Shown: piece after piece, positions 26,411 to 37,108 of the stretch
Numbering within the stretch: position 1 is the first letter of the stretch
Layout of the letters: every line of letters begins with the position of its first letter
Assembly: GCA_947503155.1 (NCBI GenBank)
Contig: CANNCL010000002.1
Coordinates: 372,001-436,000 of the forward strand
Reading direction: 5' to 3'
DNA length: 64,000 nt
Origin: an uncultured Erythrobacter sp.
GTDB lineage: Bacteria > Pseudomonadota > Alphaproteobacteria > Sphingomonadales > Sphingomonadaceae
Position numbers and translations under genes: made by a program
Notes under the pieces: generated by a model
The model's database searches: none
What the model was told of the DNA's origin: nothing
Seen by the model: the letters and a program-made list of their open reading frames with translations, nothing else

Positions 26411-29215
26411 TTATTTCGAAAGCCCAAGCGCATCAGCGACCAATGCCGCTTGCTGCTCAGCGTGACGTTTTGCGAGACCTGTAGCCGGAGACGCCGCCGC
26501 ATCGCGGCCCGCATAGCAAGGGCGCATCCCTTCATGCCCCGCACCGGTGAGCGAATCTTCGATTTGGTTTTGGACGAAGAACCACGATCCGTTGTTCTTC
26601 GGTTCTTCCTGACACCACACGACCTTTTCAAGATTGGTCATGCGTTTCAAACGCACAGCCAGCGGGTCGCCGGGGAACGGATAAAGCTGCTCAATGCGCA
26701 CGATGGAGACATCTTTCAGCCCCTCTTCCTCGCGCTTTTCATACAGATCGTAATAGACCTTGCCGCTGCACAGAACGAGGCGCTTGATTTTCTCATCGGC
26801 AATCTCAGTCATGTCGGATTTGATCCGCTTAAACTGCCAATCGCCTTGAAATTCTTCGCGCGGGCTTTTGGCCAGCGGATGCCGCAGCAACGATTTCGGC
26901 GTCATAATCACCAGCGGCTTGCGGAAGCTCCGCAGCATTTGGCGGCGCAGAACGTGAAAGTAGTTTGCAGGCGTGGTGATGTTGCACACCTGAATATTGT
27001 CGTTCGCGCACAGTTGCAGGAACCGTTCCAGCCGGGCGGAGGAATGTTCCGGCCCCTGACCTTCATAACCATGCGGCAGCAGCATCACGAGACCGTTTGC
27101 GCGCAGCCATTTTGCCTCGCCCGCCGCGATATATTGGTCGATCATGATCTGCGCGCCATTGGCGAAATCGCCAAATTGCGCTTCCCATAGGACCAGCGAT
27201 TTCGGGTCCGCCATCGCAAACCCATATTCAAAGCCCAGCACGCCATATTCGGATAGGGTGCTGTCATAGACCTCAAACTTGCCGTGCGGCAGGGTCGTCA
27301 GCGGGATGTATTTGTCTTCGGTGTTTTGATCGACCCAGACGGCGTGCCGCTGAGAAAATGTTCCGCGTCCGCTGTCTTGTCCCGACAGGCGAACATTGTA
27401 ACCTTCCATCACGAGACTGCCAAAGGCGAGCGCTTCTGCGGTGGCCCAGTCGAAACCTTCGCCGCTGGCGAACATCTCGCCTTTTGCCTTGAGCACGCGG
27501 CCCAAAGTGCGGTGAATGTTCACATCCTCGGGCACTTCGGTCAGCGTCCGGCCCAGCGCGTCAAACGCCTTGGGTTCAAGCGCCGTTTCGATATTGCGGC
27601 GCGCGCTTTCATCATCGGCTGGCTTGTTCAGACCAGCCCAGCGTCCGCCGAACCAATCGGCCTCGTTCGGCGCATAGCTTTTTGCTGCGTCCCATTCTTC
27701 GTCGAGCTGCGCGACGAATTCTGCGGCCACTTGTTCGCGGTGGCCGGGTTCGACCACGCCTTCTGCGATCAGGCGGTTTTCGTAATGGACGGAGACCTTG
27801 GCGTGTTTGCCGATCACGCCGTACATTAGCGGCTGCGTGAATTTGGGTTCGTCGCCTTCATTATGGCCAAAGCGGCGATAGCACCACATGTCGATCACCA
27901 CGTCGCGGCCAAATTTCTGGCGGTATTCCACGGCCAGTTTGCACGCGAATGTCACCGCCTCTGGATCGTCGCCATTAACGTGCAGGATCGGCGCCATAAC
28001 GCCTTTCGCCACGTCGGATGGGTAGGGCGAAGACCGCGCAAATTGCGGCGACGTTGTAAAGCCGATTTGGTTGTTGATGATGAAGTGGATGCAGCCGCCC
28101 GTGTCATAGCCATTGACGCCTGACAGGCTGAGGCTTTCCCACACCACGCCTTGGCCCGCAAAGGCCGCATCGCCGTGGATCAGAACTGGCAAGACCTGTT
28201 TTTTATTGCTCAGATCGTCACGGATCGCCTGCTGTGCGCGGACTTTGCCCAGAACCACGGGATCGACCGTTTCAAGGTGCGATGGATTGGGGACGAGGCT
28301 CATGTGAACCTCGATACCGTCAAAACTACGGTCTGTGCTGGTGCCGAGGTGATATTTCACATCGCCCGAACCGCCGACATCTTCGGGGTTTGCGCTGCCG
28401 CCGGAAAATTCGTGGAAGATGACTTTGTATGGTTTGGCCATCACATTGGCGAGGACGTTCAAACGGCCCCTATGCGCCATGCCATAGATAATCTCGCGCA
28501 CGCCCGAACTGCCGCCATGCTTGATCACCGCCTCCAGCGCCGGGATCATGCTTTCGCCGCCATCTAGGCCGAACCGTTTTGTGCCGACATATTTCTTGCC
28601 GAGGAATTCTTCATATTGCTCGCCGCGCATCACCGCCGCGAGGATCGCTTTCTTACCTTCGGGAGAGAACTGAATCGTTTCGCCGGGGCTTTCGAACTTG
28701 TCTTGCAAAAACCGCCGTTCTTCGGTGTCGGCGATGTGCATATATTCAAGGCCGACTTTGCCGCAATACACCTCGATCAAGCGGCTGTGCAGCGCGCCAA
28801 CAGTCGTCCATTCCATGCCGAGAACGCCGCCGACATAGACTTCCTCTGCCTCATGCCCCTCAAGCCCGTGAAAGGCGAGGGTGAGGTCGTCTGGTGTGCC
28901 GCGTTTTGCCGATAGGCCCAGCGGATCAAGATCCGCCGCCATATGCCCGCGCACCCGGTACAATCGCACCAAAGTCATCGCCGCAATCGACAGCTGAGCC
29001 GCGCGTTCGATCGCTTTGGGATCGGCGGCTTTGCCTGATGTCTTCGCCGCCTTTTCAACCGCGATCTGCATCTGCGTCGGGTCCATCGCGCCGGTTAGGT
29101 CGGCGCCCGCGTCAGAAACCTGATCCAGCCATTTAGGGTTGCCCCAAGACGGGCCGGGCTGCGGACCTTCTTGGTCGATCATGTCGGGGACGAAGCGTGC
29201 GGTCTCTTTGTTCAT
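26411..29215 (-). CDS. odhA: 2-oxoglutarate dehydrogenase E1
   Basis: The 934-residue thiamine diphosphate enzyme decarboxylates 2-oxoglutarate and passes succinyl to E2. It has the N-terminal segment NPKWLDQVSDAG, the E1 block GMAHRGRLNVLANVMAKPY, the ThDP region GDAAFAGQGVVWESL with FIINNQIGFTTSP, and VVIDMWCYRRFGHNEGDEP. The C-terminal half has FSQRHAVWVDQ, LPHGYEGQGPEHSSARLERF and PKSLLRHPLAKSP. Length is typical. It is separated from sucD by 99 bases containing a hairpin and from odhB by 35. Confidence 0.97.
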   Translation of the reverse strand: MNKETARFVPDMIDQEGPQPGPSWGNPKWLDQVSDAGADLTGAMDPTQMQIAVEKAAKTSGKAADPKAIERAAQLSIAAMTLVRLYRVRGHMAADLDPLGLSAKRGTPDDLTLAFHGLEGHEAEEVYVGGVLGMEWTTVGALHSRLIEVYCGKVGLEYMHIADTEERRFLQDKFESPGETIQFSPEGKKAILAAVMRGEQYEEFLGKKYVGTKRFGLDGGESMIPALEAVIKHGGSSGVREIIYGMAHRGRLNVLANVMAKPYKVIFHEFSGGSANPEDVGGSGDVKYHLGTSTDRSFDGIEVHMSLVPNPSHLETVDPVVLGKVRAQQAIRDDLSNKKQVLPVLIHGDAAFAGQGVVWESLSLSGVNGYDTGGCIHFIINNQIGFTTSPQFARSSPYPSDVAKGVMAPILHVNGDDPEAVTFACKLAVEYRQKFGRDVVIDMWCYRRFGHNEGDEPKFTQPLMYGVIGKHAKVSVHYENRLIAEGVVEPGHREQVAAEFVAQLDEEWDAAKSYAPNEADWFGGRWAGLNKPADDESARRNIETALEPKAFDALGRTLTEVPEDVNIHRTLGRVLKAKGEMFASGEGFDWATAEALAFGSLVMEGYNVRLSGQDSGRGTFSQRHAVWVDQNTEDKYIPLTTLPHGKFEVYDSTLSEYGVLGFEYGFAMADPKSLVLWEAQFGDFANGAQIMIDQYIAAGEAKWLRANGLVMLLPHGYEGQGPEHSSARLERFLQLCANDNIQVCNITTPANYFHVLRRQMLRSFRKPLVIMTPKSLLRHPLAKSPREEFQGDWQFKRIKSDMTEIADEKIKRLVLCSGKVYYDLYEKREEEGLKDVSIVRIEQLYPFPGDPLAVRLKRMTNLEKVVWCQEEPKNNGSWFFVQNQIEDSLTGAGHEGMRPCYAGRDAAASPATGLAKRHAEQQAALVADALGLSK

Positions 29216-29272
29216 GGCGGGTTTCCCGATGGGGAGGGGAGGTATTGGGGTAAGCAGTGAAGCCGGAGAATT

Positions 29273-29301
29273 GAGGTGCCCCGCATCACGCAGGGCACCT
29301 C
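29273..29301 (-). repeat. Hairpin between sucD and odhA
   Basis: A perfect 9-bp inverted repeat (GAGGTGCCC at 29273-29281, GGGCACCTC at 29293-29301) encloses an 11-base loop. Read on the minus strand it lies 14 bases after the sucD stop and 58 before odhA. There is no T run after it, so it is more likely a partial terminator, an mRNA-stabilising hairpin or a processing site that adjusts sucD against odhA. Confidence 0.7.
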
Positions 29302-29314
29302 ATTAGACCTCAAA

Positions 29315-30205
29315 TCAGGCCAGTTCTTTCAGCATCGCATCCAAAGTGGTGCCAAGCTCAGAAGGTGACGGCGAAACGCGAATGCCCGCATCTTCCATCG
29401 CCGCGATCTTATCATCCGCGCCGCCTTTGCCGCCGGACACAATCGCACCGGCATGGCCCATGCGCCGACCCGGAGGGGCCGTGCGGCCAGCGATAAAGCC
29501 AACGGTCGGCTTGCTGCGGCCCTTGGCGGCTTCTTGTTTCAGGAACTCGGCAGCTTCTTCTTCGGCGCTGCCGCCAATCTCGCCGATCATGATCATCGAA
29601 GTGGTTTCAGGATCGTCGAGGAACAGGTCGAGCACGTCGATAAAGTTCGTGCCGTTGACCGGATCGCCGCCAATGCCAACCGCTGTGGTCTGACCAAGGC
29701 CAACCATCGTGGTCTGGTGCACAGCTTCATACGTGAGCGTGCCAGAGCGCGAGACAACGCCAACGCTGCCCTTTTTGAAGATGCTGCCGGGCATAATGCC
29801 GATCTTGCATTCATTCGGGGTGAGAACGCCGGGGCAGTTCGGCCCGATCAGGCGCGATTTGGAGCCAGTGAGGGCAGCCTTTGCGCGCACCATGTCGAGC
29901 ACAGGAATGCCTTCGGTGATGGTGATGATAAGCTCCATCTCCGCATCAATCGCTTCGCAGATCGCGTCGGCAGCAAAGGGAGGCGGCACATAGATGCAAG
30001 TCGCGGTCGCGCCGGTTGCTTCCTTGGCTTCGCGGACGGTGTTAAACTGCGGCAAGCCGATATGGGTGCTGCCGCCTTTGCCGGGCGTAACGCCGCCGAC
30101 CATTTTAGAGCCATAGTCGAGCGCCTGCTGCGTGTGGAAAGTGCCGGTGTTGCCGGTCATCCCTTGAGTGATGACCTTGGTGTCTTTGTTAATCAGGATG
30201 GACAT
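29315..30205 (-). CDS. sucD: Succinyl-CoA synthetase alpha subunit
   Basis: The 296-residue alpha subunit binds CoA and carries the phosphohistidine. It shows the N-terminal [34 protein letters not shown], the [20 protein letters not shown] block, and the active-site [17 protein letters not shown] (phosphohistidine near residue 247). The beta subunit gene sucC, normally directly upstream, is not here; its usual place is taken by a small exported-protein gene and mdh. A separate sucC must exist elsewhere for a working enzyme. Confidence 0.96.
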   Translation of the reverse strand: MSILINKDTKVITQGMTGNTGTFHTQQALDYGSKMVGGVTPGKGGSTHIGLPQFNTVREAKEATGATATCIYVPPPFAADAICEAIDAEMELIITITEGIPVLDMVRAKAALTGSKSRLIGPNCPGVLTPNECKIGIMPGSIFKKGSVGVVSRSGTLTYEAVHQTTMVGLGQTTAVGIGGDPVNGTNFIDVLDLFLDDPETTSMIMIGEIGGSAEEEAAEFLKQEAAKGRSKPTVGFIAGRTAPPGRRMGHAGAIVSGGKGGADDKIAAMEDAGIRVSPSPSELGTTLDAMLKELA

Positions 30206-31946
<1,741 letters not shown>

Positions 31947-33923
31947 TTAACCGACCGCTTTGCGGCCTTCTTGCTCACGTTCCTGCGCCAGCAACATCGC
32001 CGCAAGGTAATCGGGAACAGCGCGGCTGAAGTAATAGCCTTGGCCAAGGTTGCAGCCGGCATCTTTCACAGACTGCACTTGCTCAATCGTCTCAAGCCCT
32101 TCGGCCACGATATCCATGCCCAAAGTGTGGCCCATTTCGGCGACGGCGCGGATGATCGCATCGCTTTTGCGCCCGACCTGTTCGCCGGAAACAAAGCTGC
32201 GATCGACCTTAATCTTAGAGAATGGGAATTTGTTGATATAGCCGAGCGAGGAATAGCCGGTCCCGAAATCATCCAGCGCAAACCGCACGCCAATGTCGGA
32301 CAATTCCTGAATGAAGGCCGCTGTTGCATGATTGTCTTCGATGAACAGGCTTTCTGTAACCTCCAGCTCCAACCGGCGCGGATCTAGCCCGGCTTCGCGC
32401 AGAGCGTTCTTAATCCCCAGTGCCGCACCAGGGGCGCGAATTTGCAGCGGCGACAGATTGACAGCGATGGTGACATCCTCTGGCCAAGTCGCGGCAATGC
32501 GCGCGGCCTGAGCGGTAATCCAATTGCCCAACGTGACGATAACGCCGGTCTCTTCGGCGACGGGGATGAATTCGTCCGGTTTCAGTTCGCCCTTTTCAGG
32601 GTGGAACCAGCGCACCAATGCCTCAAACGTCTTAATCCGGCCTGTCTCCAAATCGACGATGGGTTGGAAGAATATCGACAGCTCTTCGCGTTGCAATGCG
32701 GCGCGCAATTCGTCTTCAATCTCGCGGCGGCGGACCAAATCGCGGGTCATTGAACCGTCGAAGAAACAGGTCTGCGCGCGCCCGCCAACCTTGGCATGAT
32801 ACAGCGCCAAATCGGCGCTTTGCATCAATGTGTCTGCATCTTTGCCATGGTCCGGCAGCAATGCCACGCCAAGCGAGGCGCGCACTTCGAGCCGTTCGCC
32901 ATCAATGCGCAATGGCCGCATGATTTCGGCGTGGATTTCGCTGGCGAGCAATTCGGAATCTTTGCGGTCATTGATTGAGCAGAAAACGATAAACTCATCG
33001 CCGCCAAACCTCGCGACCGTTGCGTCTTTGGGAGAGACCGCTGAAAGCCGTTTAGCAATTTCGTTCAGAACGCGGTCTCCGACAGGATGGCCGAGCAAGT
33101 CGTTCACTTCTTTAAACCGATCGAGATCGACCCAGATCAATGCCAACCGGCTGTCTTCATTGACGCCCATCATTGTCTCTACCATCGCGTGGTTCAAACC
33201 GGCACGATTGGCGAGACCGGTGACGACATCGGTGCGCGCCAGCACCTGCATCTTGTCCGCCAGTTTCTTGCTGGTTTCCGCCGCCGCGATGGAATCGCGC
33301 AGGACGGTGAAAATATTGCTCGCAATCGAGATCATCGCCGGGATCAGCAACAAGATGGTCACGCCCAGCGCAATAAAGCCGAGCTTTCCTGTCCAGAAAC
33401 ACGCCAGCGCGATGGGGACGCTGGCTAAGGCCAATTGCCCGATCGCAATCGTTAGCCGCCCGGCATTGCGCGCCGAAACGCCGATGCCATAGCCAATTGC
33501 ATTGGCGACCATCAACACTTCGACTTGAGTTTGGGTGCCGATCAAAACGGTGAATGCCGCCGTACAGCCCAGCGCGAGAGCGTAACTGAATGCGCCGATT
33601 TCGTAGACCAATTCCAGCGTCGACGTGCTGTTCCCCTCGGCATCGGCGGACAATCCCAACGCCGCGACAATCCGCGCGACCGCGATCAACATCAGGATCA
33701 CGGCTGCGACATAGAGTTCGGGAAGGTTTGCGATCCATGCCGAGACGGTCGCTGCGGCGACAGTGGCAAGCGCGCCGATGGCTAGACTGGAAGGTTGGGC
33801 ATAGAGGGACGTGACCAACATGCGCCGAACCCGCTCGGACAATTGGTCCGAACGCGCTCGAGACGGTTTTGCGCCCGCCCCGGAGGACGCACGAAACACG
33901 GATAGGAAATTGGTCGCTCCCAT
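31947..33923 (-). CDS. Membrane-bound GGDEF-EAL cyclic di-GMP protein
   Basis: Start taken at 33923 (MGATNFLSVFRASSG); a longer frame to 34097 would overlap the upstream gene. Roughly residues 45-205 hold several membrane segments. The GGDEF domain (about 225-380) has an intact RFGGDEF motif at 306-311, so cyclase activity is possible. The inhibitory RxxD site is SPKD, so product inhibition is probably lost. The EAL domain (about 400-645) keeps FEALVRW, AVNLSP, LEVTES, DDFGTGYSS, KVDRSF and AEGLET, so phosphodiesterase activity also looks intact. Which activity dominates cannot be read. Cyclic di-GMP controls attachment against motility. Length 658. Confidence 0.9.
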   Translation of the reverse strand: MGATNFLSVFRASSGAGAKPSRARSDQLSERVRRMLVTSLYAQPSSLAIGALATVAAATVSAWIANLPELYVAAVILMLIAVARIVAALGLSADAEGNSTSTLELVYEIGAFSYALALGCTAAFTVLIGTQTQVEVLMVANAIGYGIGVSARNAGRLTIAIGQLALASVPIALACFWTGKLGFIALGVTILLLIPAMISIASNIFTVLRDSIAAAETSKKLADKMQVLARTDVVTGLANRAGLNHAMVETMMGVNEDSRLALIWVDLDRFKEVNDLLGHPVGDRVLNEIAKRLSAVSPKDATVARFGGDEFIVFCSINDRKDSELLASEIHAEIMRPLRIDGERLEVRASLGVALLPDHGKDADTLMQSADLALYHAKVGGRAQTCFFDGSMTRDLVRRREIEDELRAALQREELSIFFQPIVDLETGRIKTFEALVRWFHPEKGELKPDEFIPVAEETGVIVTLGNWITAQAARIAATWPEDVTIAVNLSPLQIRAPGAALGIKNALREAGLDPRRLELEVTESLFIEDNHATAAFIQELSDIGVRFALDDFGTGYSSLGYINKFPFSKIKVDRSFVSGEQVGRKSDAIIRAVAEMGHTLGMDIVAEGLETIEQVQSVKDAGCNLGQGYYFSRAVPDYLAAMLLAQEREQEGRKAVG

Positions 33924-34083
33924 AGCTGACCGGGCATAATGCGAAGTGGTCAAGTTCAGGTTAACGACGTCACGACACACGCTGCATTGTGTTTGGCTGC
34001 TTCGAGTGTAGCGGAGTAAGGAAGCGGTAAGGCACAGTAAGACAAGGATAAAAACGGCGAACAACCACCGGGGATCATGCTGG

Positions 34084-34458
34084 TTAAGGCTGCGCAATTC
34101 CGGGTGTCATACGCTCTGCTTCTTCTGCCAAACGGCGGTCGAGCGTACGGGTAATACCTAGCCACCAATCATAGGCTTGCCGGTCGCCGTCGAAAAATGC
34201 CTGTTCGGCCTGAGCGCGGGCTTCGCGCGCTGCGCTGATGCCGTGCTGCGCAAAATGGCGCAATGCGGCGCGCAAGAATTGATCATTGCCGTTCCCGCTA
34301 AGGGATTGCGGGCCTTTCTCGTTCAAACTGCCGGCAATATTGCCGCGCTGATTGTCATTCGCGACACGCTCAATTGCGCGCGCGGCCAATGCCTTGGCAA
34401 TCGGCGAACATGCGGGCGAGCGGCCGGGTAGGGCGGCAGGAGCAAAGTGAATGGCCAT
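34084..34458 (-). CDS. Small conserved hypothetical protein
   Basis: The 124-residue product has no signal peptide or membrane helix. The N-terminal half is Ala/Arg-rich (IAKALAARAIERVANDNQRG); the C-terminal half reads as long helices: FLRAALRHFAQHGISAAREA, then QAYDWWLGITRTLDRRLAEE. It may be a helical adaptor or regulator. I do not recognise the family. It lies upstream of the GGDEF-EAL gene in the same direction and may share a transcript. The codon pattern and helix composition favour a real gene over a shadow. Confidence 0.6.
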   Translation of the reverse strand: MAIHFAPAALPGRSPACSPIAKALAARAIERVANDNQRGNIAGSLNEKGPQSLSGNGNDQFLRAALRHFAQHGISAAREARAQAEQAFFDGDRQAYDWWLGITRTLDRRLAEEAERMTPGIAQP

Positions 34459-34784
34459 AATCTTTGCGATTCCATTAGCGGCGTAGCGCCGCCGCCTTTT
34501 GCCTGAGATGTCTCAGAAGGCGTCGGCGCAGGGGGCGCGGGATTTCAACGATGTCCATGGGTGTAGGGGGAAACCCTCTAAGGCTTGGTGATTAGCTAAG
34601 GTTTAGAGAGCGTTAACAGATGAGCTCAACCGCAGTTTGAACCGTTTTGGTGGTGATGCATTCTGCCGCGTGCGCAACACGAATTGCATTAAGTTTCAGA
34701 GCAGTTTCAGAGGAGCTTCAAGGCACTGCTGCGTACTGCTGCACATTACTGCGCATTGCTGCGCATTGCTGCGCCTGCGCCGCT
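34459..34784. other. Non-coding gap with tandem repeat
   Basis: A 326-base gap between two minus-strand genes. It contains an inverted pair GCGGCGTAGCGCCGCCGCC near 34481-34499, a GCCTGAGATGTCTCAGAAGGC dyad region near 34499-34520, and five 10-base tandem units at 34725-34774 just beyond the end of the cell wall hydrolase gene. No gene or tRNA is supported. Confidence 0.5.
34725..34774. repeat. Five degenerate 10-bp tandem repeats
   Basis: Units ACTGCTGCGT, ACTGCTGCAC, ATTACTGCGC, ATTGCTGCGC and ATTGCTGCGC lie head to tail, in phase with one helical turn. They start 11 bases beyond the stop codon of the cell wall hydrolase gene on its 3' side. The last two units are identical, which fits replication slippage. 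Confidence 0.85.
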
Positions 34785-36062
34785 CTATTGCGCGCCCGGC
34801 GGCGTCGCTTCGCGGGCGCGCCGTTCTGCTTGCAACGCTTCACGCGCGGCATCGCTTTTCCATTGTCCAGCGCGGGCGTAATTGTCACGGACTTGCCCGA
34901 CATTGGACAGCGCAGGGTCCGCCAAGACCGGTTCTGGAGTAGCGGCCAGAGCGGCATTCGTGCCGCTATCCGTAGCCCGGCGCGGCCCGGTCGCAGCAGC
35001 GCGCCTTGATGAGGGCACGGCCGCCTGAGGATTGGCCGCAGGCAAAGCGGGCAGGCTAGCCGAAGCGCTTTCAAGCACCGGCGCCGCACGCCCGCTCACG
35101 CCCGCGCTAACACTAGGTTCAAACCCGGCATAGCGGCCAGTGAATGCACCGCGCTGTCCCGCCGATCCGCGATTGCGATAGAAGCGGTGCGCGCCGATTG
35201 TGCCGACATGATCGAGGCTGCTCGCCCAATATGGGTTCACCCATAAGGTGTGATAATGCGTGGCATGTCCGACGGGTTCATAGACGCTGCCGGACAAGGC
35301 CTCGCTCGCGATCCGTTGTGCCCGCGTCCATGCCGATCCGCTGGCGCGGCGCGCCAAACTGCCGTCGCAAGTGAAGCTGAATTGACAGCCAGTGCTGCGC
35401 TGTGATCCTTCGTAAACCACGCCGCAGACGCTGCCGGGCCAGCTGCGATGCGCCACCCGGTTCAGCACGACTTGGGCGACGGCGCGTTGCCCCGCTTCGC
35501 TTTCGCTGGCGGCTTCATACCATACCGCTTGCGCGAGGCATTCTGAGGCGCGCAGATGGCTGACACCGGCGGCGCTGAAGAAAGGCCGGGCAGAAGGGCC
35601 CGCATCAATCAATTCGCCCAATTCGCGCCCAGCCTCTGCGCCTGTATCGGTGGCGTCGGTAGTGGGCAGCGCAACCAACGCGCCTGCGGGCGGATCAGCG
35701 AGGAAGAAGAATGCCGAGCCGGGGAAACTCATCCCGGGACGCTCAAATGGCATGGCGGGGTTTTCGGCAAGCTGCGCGGTAAGGCGGGCGTTGACGAGTT
35801 CCGCTTCTGTCGGCGCAGCGCCAGCCAAAGCGCCAAAATCACCCGGCGCCGCCATTGCCGGTACGGTGATCGCGGCGAGCAGCACGGCGATACGCTTTCG
35901 GTATGTGCGCGTTCGCACAGATTGCGCAGCAGTTGGCAGTTGCGCGGCAGGACGCGTGATCGATGCGGATTGCGCGCGGCGATCATGCAGGCGAATGACC
36001 TCAGAGGGCTTAGGCCCAAAGTTGAGGCCCGTCTGGCCAAGGAGGTTTCGGAGTGCTTTCAT
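34785..36062 (-). CDS. SleB-type cell wall hydrolase
   Basis: The 425-residue protein has an internal hydrophobic stretch (about residues 58-72, IAVLLAAITVPAMAAPG) acting as a signal anchor or signal peptide after a basic N-terminal part. The catalytic Hydrolase_2 (SleB) domain spans about 170-300: ECLAQAVWYEAASESEAGQR with the key Glu, QVVLNRVAHRSWPGSVCGVV, GCQFSFTCDGS and GHATHYHTLWVNPYWASSL. Such enzymes cleave peptidoglycan, as lytic transglycosylases or amidases. The C-terminal 120 residues are Ala/Pro/Ser-rich and probably disordered. No partner gene is next to it. Confidence 0.85.
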   Translation of the reverse strand: MKALRNLLGQTGLNFGPKPSEVIRLHDRRAQSASITRPAAQLPTAAQSVRTRTYRKRIAVLLAAITVPAMAAPGDFGALAGAAPTEAELVNARLTAQLAENPAMPFERPGMSFPGSAFFFLADPPAGALVALPTTDATDTGAEAGRELGELIDAGPSARPFFSAAGVSHLRASECLAQAVWYEAASESEAGQRAVAQVVLNRVAHRSWPGSVCGVVYEGSQRSTGCQFSFTCDGSLARRASGSAWTRAQRIASEALSGSVYEPVGHATHYHTLWVNPYWASSLDHVGTIGAHRFYRNRGSAGQRGAFTGRYAGFEPSVSAGVSGRAAPVLESASASLPALPAANPQAAVPSSRRAAATGPRRATDSGTNAALAATPEPVLADPALSNVGQVRDNYARAGQWKSDAAREALQAERRAREATPPGAQ

Positions 36063-36223
36063 AGCGCGCTACCGCGCTTAGCCAGTCCGGCTGTTGCTAG
36101 CGAGCGTTGCGCAAGCGGCGTCCCGAAAACACACACACTGCGTTAAACCGTTAACGCTCAGCTGGCGGGATGCCGGCGCGTGCTTGCTAGCAATGCTGCG
36201 TCCGACTATCGGCTGAGCTGACT

Positions 36224-37108
36224 ATGCGCGCAGATCGGATCAGAAAAGGAAGGGCAATCGCCGGGCTGTTTGGCGCGGCGGTTTTGGCGTCATGCGCCGT
36301 TCCTGCGCCGCCTGATCCGAACGCAAACGGCGCGGCGCCAACTTTCGTCAGTCTCAATCCTTGTATTGATGCAATGCTGGTCGAAATCGCCGCTTCGGAT
36401 CAAATCCTCGCTTTGTCGCATTACAGCCGCGATCCAGGCTCCAGTTCAATGGACCCAGATGTCGCCGCAGGATTTGCCTATACTGGCGGCACGGCGGAGG
36501 AAGTGTTGGCGTTGCAGCCCGATATCGTCCTTGCGAGCAGTTTCATCGCGCCCACCACCCGCACAGCGTTGGAGCGCGCGGGATTGCGCGTAGAGACATT
36601 TGGAAGCCCCGCGGCAGTGCCCCAAAGCCTCGCGCAGATCCGCGAACTTGCCGCGCTCACTGGCCGTGAAGCGGAAGGCGAGGCGCTCGTAGAACGGATC
36701 AGCGACGCGCTGGCGCAATTCCCATCGGTGCCGGCCGACCAAAGCGTCACTGCGATGCTGTGGCAACCGGGCCAAATCGTACCGGGAGAGGCGACCTTGG
36801 TGTGGGAACATTTTGCGCGTTTTGGCTTGGTGAACCATGCCGCATCAATGGGGCTGGGTCAGGCGGGCTTTGTCTCGCTCGAAACGGTTCTGGCGAACCC
36901 GCCCGACCTGCTGTTGATCGCGGGAGATCAGCCGGGGCAGACGCATCCGCTGCTCAGTCAGCTTGATCAAACTTTCGTCGCCCGGTTTGAACCCAACCTG
37001 TTTTATTGCGGCGGGCCGAGCATCATCCGCGCGCAGGAACGGCTCACCGAAATTCGTGAGGCTTTCATGACCAACCCTCCCGGAGGCATCACCCATGATG
37101 CGCGCTAG
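36224..37108 (+). CDS. ABC transporter substrate-binding lipoprotein (BtuF/FecB-like)
   Basis: The 294-residue product has a lipobox (VLASCAVPAP, Cys around residue 24), so it is probably a lipoprotein of the periplasmic face. The rest resembles the helical-backbone metal receptor fold: FVSLNPCIDAMLVEIAASDQ, then YTGGTAEEVLALQPDIVLAS and the C-terminal lobe VLANPPDLLLIAGDQPG. Ligands of this class are vitamin B12, haem or ferric siderophores; the sequence does not settle which. It overlaps the permease gene by 14 bases. No TonB receptor is nearby, and I see no cobalamin riboswitch upstream. Confidence 0.85.
   Translation: MRADRIRKGRAIAGLFGAAVLASCAVPAPPDPNANGAAPTFVSLNPCIDAMLVEIAASDQILALSHYSRDPGSSSMDPDVAAGFAYTGGTAEEVLALQPDIVLASSFIAPTTRTALERAGLRVETFGSPAAVPQSLAQIRELAALTGREAEGEALVERISDALAQFPSVPADQSVTAMLWQPGQIVPGEATLVWEHFARFGLVNHAASMGLGQAGFVSLETVLANPPDLLLIAGDQPGQTHPLLSQLDQTFVARFEPNLFYCGGPSIIRAQERLTEIREAFMTNPPGGITHDAR

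Noticed and set aside
34484..34567. Very short basic frame on the minus strand (MDIVEIPRPLRRRLLRHLRQ and a few more residues)
   Set aside because: A ribosome site is missing and 27 residues are too few to judge; it could be a leader peptide but I cannot support it.
36063..36223. Cobalamin riboswitch before the ABC importer
   Set aside because: The conserved B12-box type sequences are not visible.
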